Assembly: GCF_047496725.1 (NCBI RefSeq) | Contig: NC_132979.1 | Span: 3,551,501-3,615,500 of the forward strand | Origin: Anoplolepis gracilipes | Taxonomy: Eukaryota > Arthropoda > Insecta > Hymenoptera > Formicidae | Direction of reading: 5' to 3' | Length of the DNA: 64,000 bases | Shown: positions 24,673-37,197 of the stretch, piece by piece | How positions within the stretch are numbered: position 1 is the stretch's first letter | Layout of the letters: each line of letters begins with the position of its first letter | The notes under the pieces: model-generated | The model's database searches: none | What the model was told of the DNA's origin: nothing | What the model saw: the letters and a program-made list of their open reading frames with translations, nothing else | Made by a program: the position numbers and the translations under genes

Positions 24673-27600
24673 TTAAATAGGTTTATGAGAGCGTGGTGTT
24701 TTTTCAATGATTGAATCCTCTGTTGGCTTAAGTTTACGACTTTTCGCGTCATGCCACCAGCCTAGAGAGCCAGCAGATTTTTCCAAAGCGGCCCATACGT
24801 CTAAACTCTCGCCGGGCGATACTTCGTATCCGTTCAGCAGGCCATGAGGATTCGACGGGGTCTTGCAATCGTGAGCGGACTCTTTGCGAAGAACAGTATC
24901 GACTTCCACGGCGGTAAAAAACGCCACTGACATCGGCAGATCTTTCATGTCTAGTCGAGAGGCGCAGAACGATCTTGTCAATAAATTGGTCACGTGCATT
25001 GCCAGTGCGGCGTTGTACTTGTACCTAGACGGGACCAGATATCTCACTTCGTCGTGAAACGACAAACAGAATCTCGCGTTGTCTCTCATTAACCATCTCA
25101 TGCAGACCAACATCAAGTGAAGAAAGTCCACCGCGCCGCTCTGCACAACCCAATTAATCTTGGTGGGCAAGAACTTGTCGTCGTTATCGGTATTGGTGAT
25201 CTCCAGGGCGCGACTCAATCTGGCGTTGAGAAACGGCGTGACTGGATGTTTACTGCTAGCAATCTGCTCCAACCGATTGAACATGGCCGATTCCGAGCCG
25301 TCCATCCATTCGGACTTCTGGAACATGTCTTCCAACGTTTTTCCATGCAACTTTGCAATCTGATATGCTTGGTAAAATGTGTAAGGCTTATCTTCCAAGT
25401 CATTATTGACAAATTCAGCCTTTAGTCGAAACACCTTTTTACCCTTGGTCAAGGCAAACATTTTGCGCGACTTAGAAGCAGCCTCGGTGTCGGTCATAGA
25501 TGGATTGAACTGTTTCAACAGTCGCTCGGCGAATTTCTGACCGGCACCGTAGATCCGTGCGTAGTTGATGACCTTGGCGTGGTCGCGTGAGATACCGATG
25601 GCCTTAGCGGTGACGCTGTGCATGTCCGTGCCATTGGATTTAGTGCCAATCAGAGTCATCCAGCTAAAAGGCGTTGCTCCGTGAATACTTTTATAATGCG
25701 CGTCTCCGATGATCGAGGCAATCCACAACTCTTGGCTATCTACGTCGGCACCAACAATATTATATCCTGGCGGCGCTTGAACCATGCATCTCAACTCGGA
25801 ACCGATTCGTTCGACGTGTGCGTTTGACGCTGTCATCCACGTGGGTTCGACGGCACGTCGCGTTAAAGTACCTGAAACGACTACTTGAGGTATTATCGCG
25901 CCGTAACGTGTATGTTTCTTGATCCTCTTGACACTAGCGGGCAGAGAATGGTCGTCTAACCATATCACCAGCTGCGACATGATCCTATCACGATTGTTTC
26001 GCCAGTAGGACAACATACGGGCGATTTTCAGCACCTCCGCGGCACTGACGTCCAAACCGGCGAGTACGTTCTCGGAAAACTTATTGAGAAAATCCTTAGC
26101 GAGCGGGTTACCAACGTTATGACCAGCACCATCCTTGTGTGGTAACTTGAAGAAGTAACAACAGTCGTCGATGTCGACGTTGCACCACACACTGGTGCCC
26201 TTGTATATCTTATCATCCGGCCCGTTCTGCTTCTTCTTAAACCGCCAGAATTCCGTTTTGTGAAGATCGTTCTGCACGTCTGTCCTTAAAGTGGACATTG
26301 CATCCTCCGATGTGTCCCTAGATCTGTTGGATGCTGGCAAAGGGCAGTGCGCTAAAAGATACTTCAGTGGAAGTTTAGTCTCAATATTGGGATCATCGTT
26401 GTAAGGCACCAGAATTCCCCAACCATGATCTTTTATATAATGCAACGGATATTTTTCCCATGTCAGATTTAACAGTTTAGGAACTACTTGCATAGACGTG
26501 CTGATGTTTTGCGGACCTGGTATCCAATCTTCATCGTTTGGTTTAGAACAGAGTTTTCTATACCAGGCTGGATATCCTGGCATATGGGGCATTCTGACAG
26601 GTAATAAATGTCTAGTCTCTTCCAAATAAGCAAATTCCTTGGCCAGAGAATCCTCCTCTTCTTCTTCGTCATCTGATAAATATCTCTTATTGTCTGACTG
26701 TTCTTTCACATTTTCTTTTGTCTCTACATTGGCAAGTTTTGCTTTTGTTGGAAATACTTTATTCTTCATCTTAATTTCCTGCGTACTCCAATCTTGATCC
26801 CACATCCATAAATCTTCTTTATACTTCTCATCATGCATGAGATGGCAAACGGCGTCGGCTCTCTTAGCAAGAGTAAATTTCGCTTCGTAATTTAAATCGT
26901 CAAAAGTGGATTCTGATTCCTCCAAGTATCTCTGCCAATTAGAATTCACTGGCAAGTATGCTGAGCCAAGTTCTAACATTCCAGCTAGAGTAACAGGATG
27001 AGGAAACCTCTCTTGAAAAAGTGGAAATAAAGTGCGTAGAACATTGTGAGTGGCAACAGCATCAGAGGCACAATAAGTCATCAACATATCAAAATTATTT
27101 TTAACATCTTCGATAGTACCTTCGACAAATATGTCTCTTGACTTCTTACTTATCTCATAACCACAATACAATTTATGCACTTCTACCAAACTGTTCAACG
27201 ATGTATTAGATTGCCAACTATCCTTTTCCAAATCAGCTTTTTTAGATAATAATAATGATCTTTGGTAGCTATTAAGACCGCTGACACATACATGTAATGA
27301 CATAGTATCAAGAAAACGACTTCCTGTACAATTCATCCAATATTGCTCTTTAATTCTGCTTCTGTCGTATGACACGTTGTGACCTACGATAATCTTTGGT
27401 TTCTTCTGATGTTGATTCAATTTGTGTCCATGTTCATCTCTGTTACTTTCCATAGGAACAAGCATATTTGGTATAAACAATTGTGTGTCAAACATCTGAC
27501 TGGTACCTTGCACCAAAGAATTTGATACCCAACTATACCAGGCTTTATTACTGACTGCAGTAGCGAGAGTAGGCAAAGGACCCTGTTCCATGCAAACCTC

Positions 27601-28455
27601 AATATCAAAAACTACTCCATCTTCCAACGGATAATCGACACTTTTCATTCTACCATCTGCTGTATATCTAGTCCAACCTTCTTTGAAGAGCCACTGTTTT
27701 GGCATTTCAGGAATATCTTTTATAATTTCATTTATGATCTTTAGATACGGCTGAACTTGCACTCTCCCAATATTGTAAAAATGTTCTTCTATATCTTTTC
27801 CTTCCAATCTTGGTAACTTCAAGTTTATATCCGGCAATCTCGTTGCATCCTCTACATTTATGCCATATGTGCTTAAATTTTTTTTTATACTATTGATTTC
27901 CTTTTCAGAGAGACATTCTTGTTTATTATCCTTCTTGAATAATTGTTCATGCAATGATTTGGGCAGCATTTGCATATTAACTTCATTAATTCTAGTATCT
28001 TTTCTCAAATTAGTGTTCATATCAACATTTGTGCTATTTTCTGGTTCTTTTAATTTCTGAACATCAGTTTGAATTAATTGTTGATGAGACAATCCAGTCA
28101 TTTGTACGCTTACATTGTGAGTTTTCAATTCTACATTTAAATTTACATTCTTGTTCACTTTCAATTCTTTTGACACCTGCACATTAATATCTGATTTGTT
28201 TGATGCTCCTTGAAATAATTTGCAGAAACCCACCTCGAAATTATCAGGTATTGTAGGCGTATTATAAATAGAGTTCAATGCGGGTTGTGCGACATTTTTA
28301 GAGGTTGAATCCTCCCGGTGGAATTTCCCATCCTGTGCACTTTTTAGACGCACTCTCTTCCGTTGACTCTTCTTGAAAATCGTTCGTGTACCGTCCTGCA
28401 TGTTAGTGCACTTATGCCGAATGCAAGTATTAATCAAATGAACCTTCAAGCGCAT
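24673..28455 (-). CDS. POLG: Mitochondrial DNA polymerase gamma, catalytic subunit
   Basis: A single uninterrupted frame of 1260 codons. POLG is the family A polymerase with 3'-5' proofreading exonuclease that replicates mitochondrial DNA. Exo I is at about residue 283 (VFDIEV), Exo II near 360 (GHNVSYDRSRI) and Exo III near 464 (YCASDAVATHNVL), so all catalytic acids are present. Polymerase motif A is near 903 (GADVDSQELWIASI), motif B near 960 (RDHAKVINYARIYGAGQKFA) and motif C near 1135 (HDEVRYLV). The linker region has PGYPAWYRKLC and WGILVPY. The first 270 residues are basic at the start, poorly structured and longer than in human POLG, where Exo I begins near residue 198. The N-terminus (MRLKVHLINTCIRHK) is basic, as expected of a mitochondrial presequence, but a downstream Met19 could also serve. 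The gene is divergent from CEP97. Confidence 0.97.
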   Translation of the reverse strand: MRLKVHLINTCIRHKCTNMQDGTRTIFKKSQRKRVRLKSAQDGKFHREDSTSKNVAQPALNSIYNTPTIPDNFEVGFCKLFQGASNKSDINVQVSKELKVNKNVNLNVELKTHNVSVQMTGLSHQQLIQTDVQKLKEPENSTNVDMNTNLRKDTRINEVNMQMLPKSLHEQLFKKDNKQECLSEKEINSIKKNLSTYGINVEDATRLPDINLKLPRLEGKDIEEHFYNIGRVQVQPYLKIINEIIKDIPEMPKQWLFKEGWTRYTADGRMKSVDYPLEDGVVFDIEVCMEQGPLPTLATAVSNKAWYSWVSNSLVQGTSQMFDTQLFIPNMLVPMESNRDEHGHKLNQHQKKPKIIVGHNVSYDRSRIKEQYWMNCTGSRFLDTMSLHVCVSGLNSYQRSLLLSKKADLEKDSWQSNTSLNSLVEVHKLYCGYEISKKSRDIFVEGTIEDVKNNFDMLMTYCASDAVATHNVLRTLFPLFQERFPHPVTLAGMLELGSAYLPVNSNWQRYLEESESTFDDLNYEAKFTLAKRADAVCHLMHDEKYKEDLWMWDQDWSTQEIKMKNKVFPTKAKLANVETKENVKEQSDNKRYLSDDEEEEEDSLAKEFAYLEETRHLLPVRMPHMPGYPAWYRKLCSKPNDEDWIPGPQNISTSMQVVPKLLNLTWEKYPLHYIKDHGWGILVPYNDDPNIETKLPLKYLLAHCPLPASNRSRDTSEDAMSTLRTDVQNDLHKTEFWRFKKKQNGPDDKIYKGTSVWCNVDIDDCCYFFKLPHKDGAGHNVGNPLAKDFLNKFSENVLAGLDVSAAEVLKIARMLSYWRNNRDRIMSQLVIWLDDHSLPASVKRIKKHTRYGAIIPQVVVSGTLTRRAVEPTWMTASNAHVERIGSELRCMVQAPPGYNIVGADVDSQELWIASIIGDAHYKSIHGATPFSWMTLIGTKSNGTDMHSVTAKAIGISRDHAKVINYARIYGAGQKFAERLLKQFNPSMTDTEAASKSRKMFALTKGKKVFRLKAEFVNNDLEDKPYTFYQAYQIAKLHGKTLEDMFQKSEWMDGSESAMFNRLEQIASSKHPVTPFLNARLSRALEITNTDNDDKFLPTKINWVVQSGAVDFLHLMLVCMRWLMRDNARFCLSFHDEVRYLVPSRYKYNAALAMHVTNLLTRSFCASRLDMKDLPMSVAFFTAVEVDTVLRKESAHDCKTPSNPHGLLNGYEVSPGESLDVWAALEKSAGSLGWWHDAKSRKLKPTEDSIIEKTPRSHKPI

Positions 28456-29346
28456 TTTATCGTCTCACATTTCCTCCTTCAAATATTTTGCGGCTAATAA
28501 AACGAAGCACATGTCTCAGTAACTCAACTTCCGAAACCACGTGCGTTATAAAGTGATATTATACTGAACAACTTTAATTAGAAAAAAACAGAAACAAAGT
28601 CTTACCTGATAATACTAAACGAAGCAAAATTTGTTTAATATCACGAAAATACTCTCTAATTCAGTAAACTTTAAAAATCTTTGTTTTCATACAAGCAGAT
28701 AGCAGAGAGAAGCCTGTTATATCAGCGCCATTACATTACTCTGTCCATAATTATAGATTTAGCACGGACATAAACCAACTGGCTGTTTTACCGACAAGAA
28801 AAAATAGACATGTAGTTCTGCTTGCTCTAAAATGGATCTAGATGGCGCCAGCGTACTTTAAAGAAAAAGCATCGTATAAGAAACGGCGGAGTGACTTCTG
28901 TCTCCTGTCAGGTTTCTCTCAGCTATCAAGCATAGCACGCTTGATCACGCAATTTGAAAATCAATATTAGCGAATATATGCCTTTCATAATTACAAATGT
29001 GACCTTTTCTTTTACATGATTATACAAATAATATTCTATCGTTGGTTATGAATAATAAATTAAATAAATAAAAATACTTAACAAATTTAATTATAAATCA
29101 ATTACTTTTATCACCGACGAGTTCTTTTATTAAGGTCAGTTTTGACTGAAAATAATTTTCTCGGTTTATAAATTTGAAAAAATATGATTCGCAGAAAGGC
29201 ATAGTTTTTTTAGGAAATATCGCCTCTTTGCAAATATTGAAAAACATATTATGTATGTATATATAATATATAGTTGAGTTTTCGTTGTATATATTTATGA
29301 CCGCGACGACATCTCGGCGTCCGACATCCGACAGTTTGTGTTCATC
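28456..29346. promoter_or_regulatory. Divergent promoter region of POLG and CEP97
   Basis: The two start codons are 891 bases apart on opposite strands. The region is AT-rich, with a mixed-composition part at 28690-28940. A shared, bidirectional promoter is likely from the spacing (inference); no specific factor site is claimed. Confidence 0.5.
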
Positions 29347-30008
29347 ATGGCTTCGATGGGTTAGTATTCTTCGTGAAAATGTTTAATTTGCCATTTTAAT
29401 TTGTTTACGCGACGGTAATGAAACGATAGCGTAGATAAATCATTTTCCACTTTGCTCTTCATGAATTTTCTGTCGTTTATCGCATCAACGTATATTCAAT
29501 TTTATGTCTATCCGTTCACGTTGATGGTTTGACGTTTTCTCTCTGTCGCCTTTTATTTAAACGCACGTTGTAGCCACATGTATCTCTGAGAAAGTTAAAT
29601 TGAAAAATCTTTGCTCGTTTCTAGAATCTCTGATATGCGATACCCTCGACCTGAGCGGTCAGGGCCTCAAGAAACTCAGCCGATGTCCCTCAGATGCCGA
29701 TATTAGTACGTTGATCATAGACGACAATGACATACAACGGCTTGATAATCTCGATTCTTATCACAGAATTACCAAGGTAATTTATGTAAATTTACATGAA
29801 AGATATTGTTAATTCATATATAAATATATAAATGGAAAGTGTTGTAACCAGCCTTTTTTTATATAAAAGGATTGTAAATTTTATATAAAGTTTATTATAC
29901 TTTTATTACATTAACTTCAATTCTTTAAAACAGTATCAATTATTAGAATCGATAGAATTCTAGTGTTTATATATAATATAAAATTATTTATTTTATTAAG
30001 CAATATAC

Positions 30009-30052
<44 letters not shown>

Positions 30053-33000
30053 GGTTTTACTGATTTCAGCTTTCTATAGTCAGAAACCAATTATTGCGTA
30101 TGTACGGTGTATCAAAATTACATAATCTTGTTACTCTCAATTTGGCAAACAATGGTATACTCACAATAGAAGGTATCAAGGACATGATTAATTTGCAGAC
30201 TCTCTGTCTAGCGGGCAATAATATCAAGGTACGATGCAATGCAATCATAGTAATATTGTACAATTCTACAATATTATAATATATAATAATGATATATTAT
30301 CTATTAGTCTATTGAACATTTACACACAAATATCAAATTGGAACATCTGGATTTGTCCGAAAACAGCATCAGCCATATTTCAGACATATCTTATCTGCGA
30401 ACTTTAAAGGTATATCATTATGGTTATATTTTTGTATAAAATTATTATGTAATAATAATTAAATGCTTTGATTTGTTGCTTTATTTAATTATAAGATAGT
30501 TAATTATTAAATAGTTTAAAAGATGCTTTATAAATAGAATATATTTTTTATTTAGTGCATATTACTGTTATAAGATAAATAATGTTTTAGGAACTTTTTT
30601 TACATAACAATCGCATAATAACATTGCGTCAATGCGAGCGCTACTTACCCACATCCTTAGAAACATTTACATTGGCAAATAACAATATTACTGATCTGAA
30701 TGAAATGTCACATTTGGGTAATCTTAAAAATCTGGTGAATTTCTCTATTGCTAACAATCCGTGTGTCAGTATGACAGGTAACAGTATGTATCCTTTTTGT
30801 AAATTACATGCATATACATTGCTATTTTATCTAGAAATTAGTAGATTTGTCAATGTTATTTTAATATTAATTATAGCTGTAAAGAAATTTGTTATATCAA
30901 AAAAACATAACACTGTAGAGTTCTATTTTTTAAATTCCATAAATGGTATCTTGCTGGTTAAATATTGCTTTCACAGTTATACTAGATACAAGAAAATTAG
31001 TTTACATTAATCATATAGCATTATCAATAGTATATTATTCTTAACAAATGGTCTATAGTGGATTCGACTATCGGCCTTTTGTTATTAATTGGTGTATGAG
31101 TTTAAAATCCATCGACGGTTATGCAGTTGATCCTCTTGAAAGGTGGGTTTCTCAAAAATATAAAAACACAATTAATATTATATCAAGATTGTGATTTGCA
31201 TTGAATTTGAATGATCAAAACTAATTGGCAACAACATTTACTCAGCTTGAAAGCAGAGTGGCTGTATTCTCAGGGACGGGGAAGACAATTCCGCGTTGGT
31301 GAACATGCCTTACTTGCTCAATATCTAGCATCTGTCTGTCCGCTTTCGGGCGAGTCCTTAGAAAACGAGACGGACAGGAAACTTAGGCTCATACTGAGCA
31401 AAGCTCAACATCACCAACAGCAATTGAATCAACAGAGCGATGCCGGAAGCGTGCACAGCTTAAGTAGCGTGACAATGAGTCCTTCTCCAGCCACTAGACG
31501 TAGACTTAGTCTTAACAAGACAAACTCTCCCAGACGACCTAGTGAGTCCAATTCATCATTTTTGCATAGAGCGATATTGGAGACTCGAATGGAATGAGTT
31601 TTTTTTTTTTTTATCAAGGATTCTTAGAATCATTTCTTAGAATTCAATTTAACATCATAGTTGCGAGAAGTGGATTAGTGATGTAGATTTTCCAGTTGTC
31701 AAATTTTCCAATACACACATCATAGTTATGATCTATTTTCTCTAGTGCCAATGTTGACATACTATGAAGATAAATGCTTACACTCACCAAAATTTTATGA
31801 AGCAAAGTACTGTGTCTGCCATATTCCTTGCAAAGGTATCCAAGGTCAAATTGAGGATTTATCATATATTGAATAAATCACATAGCAGGAATGTGCAAGA
31901 ATCTAACAGCAATTTTATCTTTTAATTTGTGCTTAATGAAAAAGTATATATTTCAGTTTATATCATCATCAAGTAGTACAAATTAAATTGAATTGCAAAT
32001 TTATTTTTCTTATTTTTAGTAATTTTTATGTTAACAATAATATTAATCACATATAATATTTTTTTAGTGTTTCATTGTTAATTTATGTTTCACATCTTAT
32101 ATCTCACTTTTAGCAAATGTCAATCAATTATTTAAAACAATTGAAACATGAAAGAACCAACTTGGTTTGGATTCATGCACATGTCTATTCCTCTTATGCA
32201 TAGTACTTTCTGAGCAATCGCTTCTTTAGGCTTATAGTGCAAACGACCATTGGCCGATGAAAGCAGTTAATATATATTATTACAGCTGTATACTTAGGAT
32301 TTGATTAGCGTATTAGCATTGGACGATTTGGAAAAAGACCTTTTGACATAGTTCACATCTTTTCTTTGAATAGTGTAGTATAATTTTAATTAGACTACAT
32401 ATCATTCTTGCATGCTTTCTTGCTAGCAATGCTAGCATCTAGAGAAACTTCCCACAAGCACAAATATATTTTATATGAATAATATAATCTTGATTATCGC
32501 CTGATAAACATTAACAACGATATCAAATAATGTTTAACTTAAGCTTCCTCGAGGAACTCTCTGAAAATGAAATCGCCAGATCGAATGGTATCCAGCTGTC
32601 ATACCGATGCCATGGTTTCTTCATGTCACGGTTTATTGAGCGGCGATCATGATTCGACGTTGATGACCCAAAGCTTAGATCCCAATATGCTCGCTGGTAC
32701 ATTGAACAACAGCAAAATATCAAACAACAGTCTGCAAGATATGGAAGGTACACAATTAAAGGTTACAATAATATAATTAGATAAATCAGACTAATAAGAA
32801 AAAAATTGTTTTTATCTAGAAACATCGAGTCCTTTGCAAGCGGCTACGAAACTTGTACCAGTACCAGAATCTTTGATGAGTCCAGATTTTCGTCCGCCAT
32901 CGGGTCTTTCGCGTATTTTACCAAAAACTCCCACGCCAAGTAAATTAACGTCTCCCTGTCAGATAACAATACCTAGCAAACCATCTATGGATGGCGATGG

Positions 33001-34641
33001 AAAGGCAATTCCGATCATAAACACTGTCAATCCTATGGCGAAAACAAATCTAAGCGCTATAAAAGCGAACGCGCTCGTGAAGAGTAATTCAGCGACAAAT
33101 TGCAGCGTCACGAAACCGAGCATAGCTAAACCGATCGTGACATATGCTAACACCAAACATCCGCACAGCGTAAAGATTAACAATTATGTTCAGAGTAAGA
33201 CACTGCCTGCAAAGAGAAGTACAAAAAGTCCCAATCTAGCCAGAAGTATACAGCGACCAAAGAGCGCAAACGAGAGATTTAAAAGTAACTTGAACAAAGA
33301 AGATAAGAACGGTGATGCTGGTAATGGAACTCAAAGTAGCGATGAGGATAGTGAAGTATGTCAAGCGAAATTGGATAGTATTCGACATAGGGCTATTCAA
33401 CGAAGACAAGAAGACAGCAACAAAGGTAAGACAACCTTTAAATAAGAGTATTAAAATAAAAATTAGTTTAATGGTACACATTAAATTAATGGATCCTTTT
33501 TTTATTGCTGCTGATTAACAGATCAAGATCAGACAGAAAAAGCTGTTATCTGTATTCAAAGAATGTGGCGAGGCTATCATACAAGGAATCTTAATAAGAA
33601 AGCTACTAATATATTAAAAACAATTGACATGATGAGAACAAATAAATACATCCAGTAAGCTTAAACACACTTTTGTCATGCAATTCTATATATATTATTT
33701 ATAAAACAAAATATTCAAGTAGAACATTTTTTACAGGAAACTATCAACTGACATGGAAGCTACAAGAACCGCTCTCGAGAGCGAGCATAAGTTACAATTA
33801 TTACAAATGCAAGCGATTAACGCATTATGGAAGAAAGTAGTCAGTTTACAACCAGGCAGCAATCGAGAGAATACCTTCAACGATACGGACAATAATACAA
33901 TGCAACCGAATGCAGATGTAGTTAGTAATCTCGCTCAAACTTGCAATCTACTTCATACCCAAGTGAGTTTTTAATGGAGCAAGTTCTGTGATGGAATTCA
34001 TAAAATTTTTCCAACGTCTTATATTTTTTTCTTTCTTTCGTTAGGTTCAGCAATTGCAGGATTCAATGTCCGAGATAAAGCGTTGCATGTCTAGTATGAA
34101 GCCAAGACCTGCTCTCGTTGATAACGGTGTCGCTACTCAAACGGAAATATCTGCCGTTCACACACCGGCGGGCGAAGAGAACACATTCCCGTATGGGCGT
34201 CCACTAATGAATAGACCGCAAAGTCTACCGATACATCAAACGATACACGAAGGAAACGAGAATAAGAGTTTTGCTTCCAACTTGGTGGACAGCGTGCTGA
34301 AGAAAGTGTCGCAATCCACTGATACGACAGACGACGAAGTTAATACGGATATTTTGAATTCAAATGAGAATCCAGAGGTGCCGCACTCGAACGATAATCC
34401 CGAGATGTTTAAGAGTTGCGAAGAGATAATAGAATCCGATTTTAAGGAGGCGGTCGAGAACGAGGTTGCGACAACCGATTACGAAAATATAATCGAAAAC
34501 GCGGCGATAGATGGTGAGGTGTGCGAGGAAACGTTATGCAAGGAACTGCACAATTTAATCGAAACGGAAAATGGAGCGAAGGCTTATGAAAACTGCGACA
34601 AAGAGAACGCACTTAATGGGGACGATAAGGAAATCTCGTAA
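29347..34641 (+). CDS. CEP97: CEP97, centrosomal LRR and IQ-motif protein
   Basis: Twelve exons give 922 residues: 29347-29359, 29625-29776, 30070-30228, 30308-30409, 30591-30787, 31059-31142, 31246-31541, 32544-32747, 32820-33425, 33522-33654, 33737-33962 and 34045-34641. CEP97 partners CP110 to cap the distal end of centrioles and block untimely cilium assembly. The first 230 residues are SDS22-type leucine-rich repeats (SGQGLKKL, LSIVRNQLLRM, LNLANNGI, LCLAGNNI, LDLSENSIS, FTLANNNITDLNEM), then the cap GFDYRPFVINWC and the highly conserved SLKAEWLYSQGRGRQFR. An IQ motif (AVICIQRMWRGYHTRN) begins near residue 611, followed by a coiled-coil stretch. The rest is Ser/Thr/Asn-rich and ends with an acidic tail. 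The donor at 30788 (GTATCC) is weak and was chosen for phase. Exon 7 could read through to a stop at 31597, giving a short form. Confidence 0.93.
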
Positions 34642-37197
34642 ATTTGAATATGTCGAATTGTATTCGCACCATATGCCTTGTGAGTAGCGCAATCACGGTA
34701 AGACGGTCTGCACGTGTGGAAGAAAGAAAACGAATGTCGAATTTAATGCTCATTGTAAATAGTAATTCTAATCGTAATAATATTGTAAAACGAAATTTAA
34801 TTTTAATCGTAAAAATCATTTTGTTACAAGAGGAAATTTTATCACATGTCGAACAACAAGCTGCCACTTTGACCGAATAATAATTCCCTCGTGCTTAAGT
34901 AAAAGAGATTGATACAAACACAGTGCGCGCATAAGCGCGATTTTAATAAAATTTATTTTCATAATTATAAAGTGCATTTAAGTTAAAAACTTAAATACAA
35001 CTTTTTTGTTACACATTACTTCCATATACTGTCATCATAAAAAATTTCAGAAATTTTCCGTCCAAACATCTGACTGCTAACATGATAGTACATACATTCG
35101 TGTAAAACAAATTTATTTAACTGCACTGGTCATTTCTGAAAGTATTATACTAATTCTGTTTATATAGCTTTCTTTCCTCGAAATAGTTTCATAATCTCTA
35201 AGAAACCATAACTTGCATTTCAAAATATATCGGTTTTTCTCAATTAAAAAACGTAAAATATATATTTATTATTCATCTAATATCTAATCAGTTTCTGATT
35301 TTTTCACACAGAAATTTCGTATTTAATAATTTATTTATTTGTAATAAAAGGAGTATTATTTTTTATGTATACTAAAAATGCTAGAGCATTAAAAAATAGA
35401 ATAGAGCAAAAGAGAGATATAATTGAATCTCTAGTCAATAACAGTAGCTTTTACATTTAGGTATACTGTAGATATTCACTTCAGATTGTTATGTATAGAT
35501 ATTACTTGAGGCTATGAAATAAACAAAATTTTCATTTAAGATCTGCTATATCGTTAAAAAGCACAATTAAGTCATATAAAAAAGATATAATGCTGTGTTT
35601 ATTTTGATTCTGATTAATATTTATATACGACAAATAACTCATTGAACAATTCAATATTCTGCAAATACACGTGAGCTTAACAAATAAATTAACCTATACC
35701 TATATATTGATTGCAGTATATTCTATATATACATAGTCTATATTTCTTACTATGTACTCTTTACTATTCCCTCTCTTGTAATGATCTTAATTACTTTGCA
35801 TTTGACCACGATACATAGAATGAAAATGTTATATAGAAATCAGTTTAGAATTAAAGTAGATTTAAGAAATTGAAAAATTTAACTTCTCTGCAATAAAGTT
35901 TATCTTATTTTGATGTTTTCTTTTAAAGTTAAATTTTAGATACAATATATCATTCAATTATAAAACGTACCAATATTAATTTTATGTGTATACGAAAAAT
36001 GTCAAGTAATAAAAAAACAGTGAATAATAACATAAGAAAGGAAATAATTAAGAGTGACATTAAAAACACAATTATATTTGCTAATATTTTGATGCTTGAA
36101 ATTTCTTGAATAATTCAACATTTTTATGAACTTTGAGCTGAATGTTCAATGTACGTCTAATGCAACTTGCAAGATATTTGCAGCAATGTTTGCTTCAATA
36201 GAGAAGCTTAGCTAAAAATTTTATTCTTGTGATTTGTCGAGAAAAAACATAATATGATATGTGATATATGAACCAAAATAACTTTCTTGTAATAGCATGG
36301 ATTGGATAGATGTTTTCTTCGTGAAAAGAGAATGTAGAAACATAATTGTAATATTGTATTTATTTATCACATTCCCTGACAACTTATAAATTATACACAT
36401 ATAAGGCAATACATTCCTATTATTACATATTATTTACATTGCATTTTATATTTGTATTTAACATTGTTTTAAGAAATATACAGAGGAAATATGTTATGCA
36501 AATATTGTCTTTGAATATTAAATAATCCTAAAATATATTTTCTTATCCAAATATTATCCAAGTATTTTTATAGTAAATATATTTATTGATATATTTGCGT
36601 TTTTAATAAAAATTTATCAAAAGAGATATAATAAACAGAGAATTATTGATATATTTACATTTTCTTTTTTTCATTAGTACTATGACATATATACATAAAT
36701 ATATAATACAGTGAAATATTTGATTCAAATATTAAACTTTACTCTGTATTTTATTAATAAACCTATTAAAAATTTTTAGCTATGTATAAAAGTGTTTTAA
36801 GAAATCTGAAAAAATTTATATACTTTCTTTGATCCTTCTAAATAAAGACTAGATTAATAAATTTAAAAAATAATTTGTTTAAATATATTGTTTTATGACC
36901 ATTTGTTTGCGAGAAATTGATGCTGTTAGAAAAACTACAGATAAAAATAATCCATCAGTATGGAATAAGGGTTAATTGAAATATTAGTATATTAATCATA
37001 AGTTGATTTTTATAATTATATAGTTTATCTTATAATTATTCATTATATTTTTATAAGTTTATTGTATAATTATCAATTAGAAATTATCAAATTTTTTAAA
37101 TAGCTATTTAATTTTTTAATCTATATGAAGAGTGACGCATTTAAAAAATAAAAATATAAAAATTTGATGTAAATTTGATTATGAATGTAAAGCATGC
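34642..37197. other. Convergent 3' intergenic region of CEP97 and PPID
   Basis: AT-rich DNA with no recognisable exon. An AATAAA at 34945-34950 is the likely CEP97 polyadenylation signal, about 300 bases after the stop. Nothing else stands out apart from simple AT-rich sequence. Confidence 0.5.

Noticed and set aside
31542..31597. CEP97 ending at 31597
   Set aside because: A strong GTGAGT donor at 31542 and an in-phase exon at 32544 with continued CEP97-like sequence, including the IQ motif, favour splicing. The short form may exist only as an isoform.
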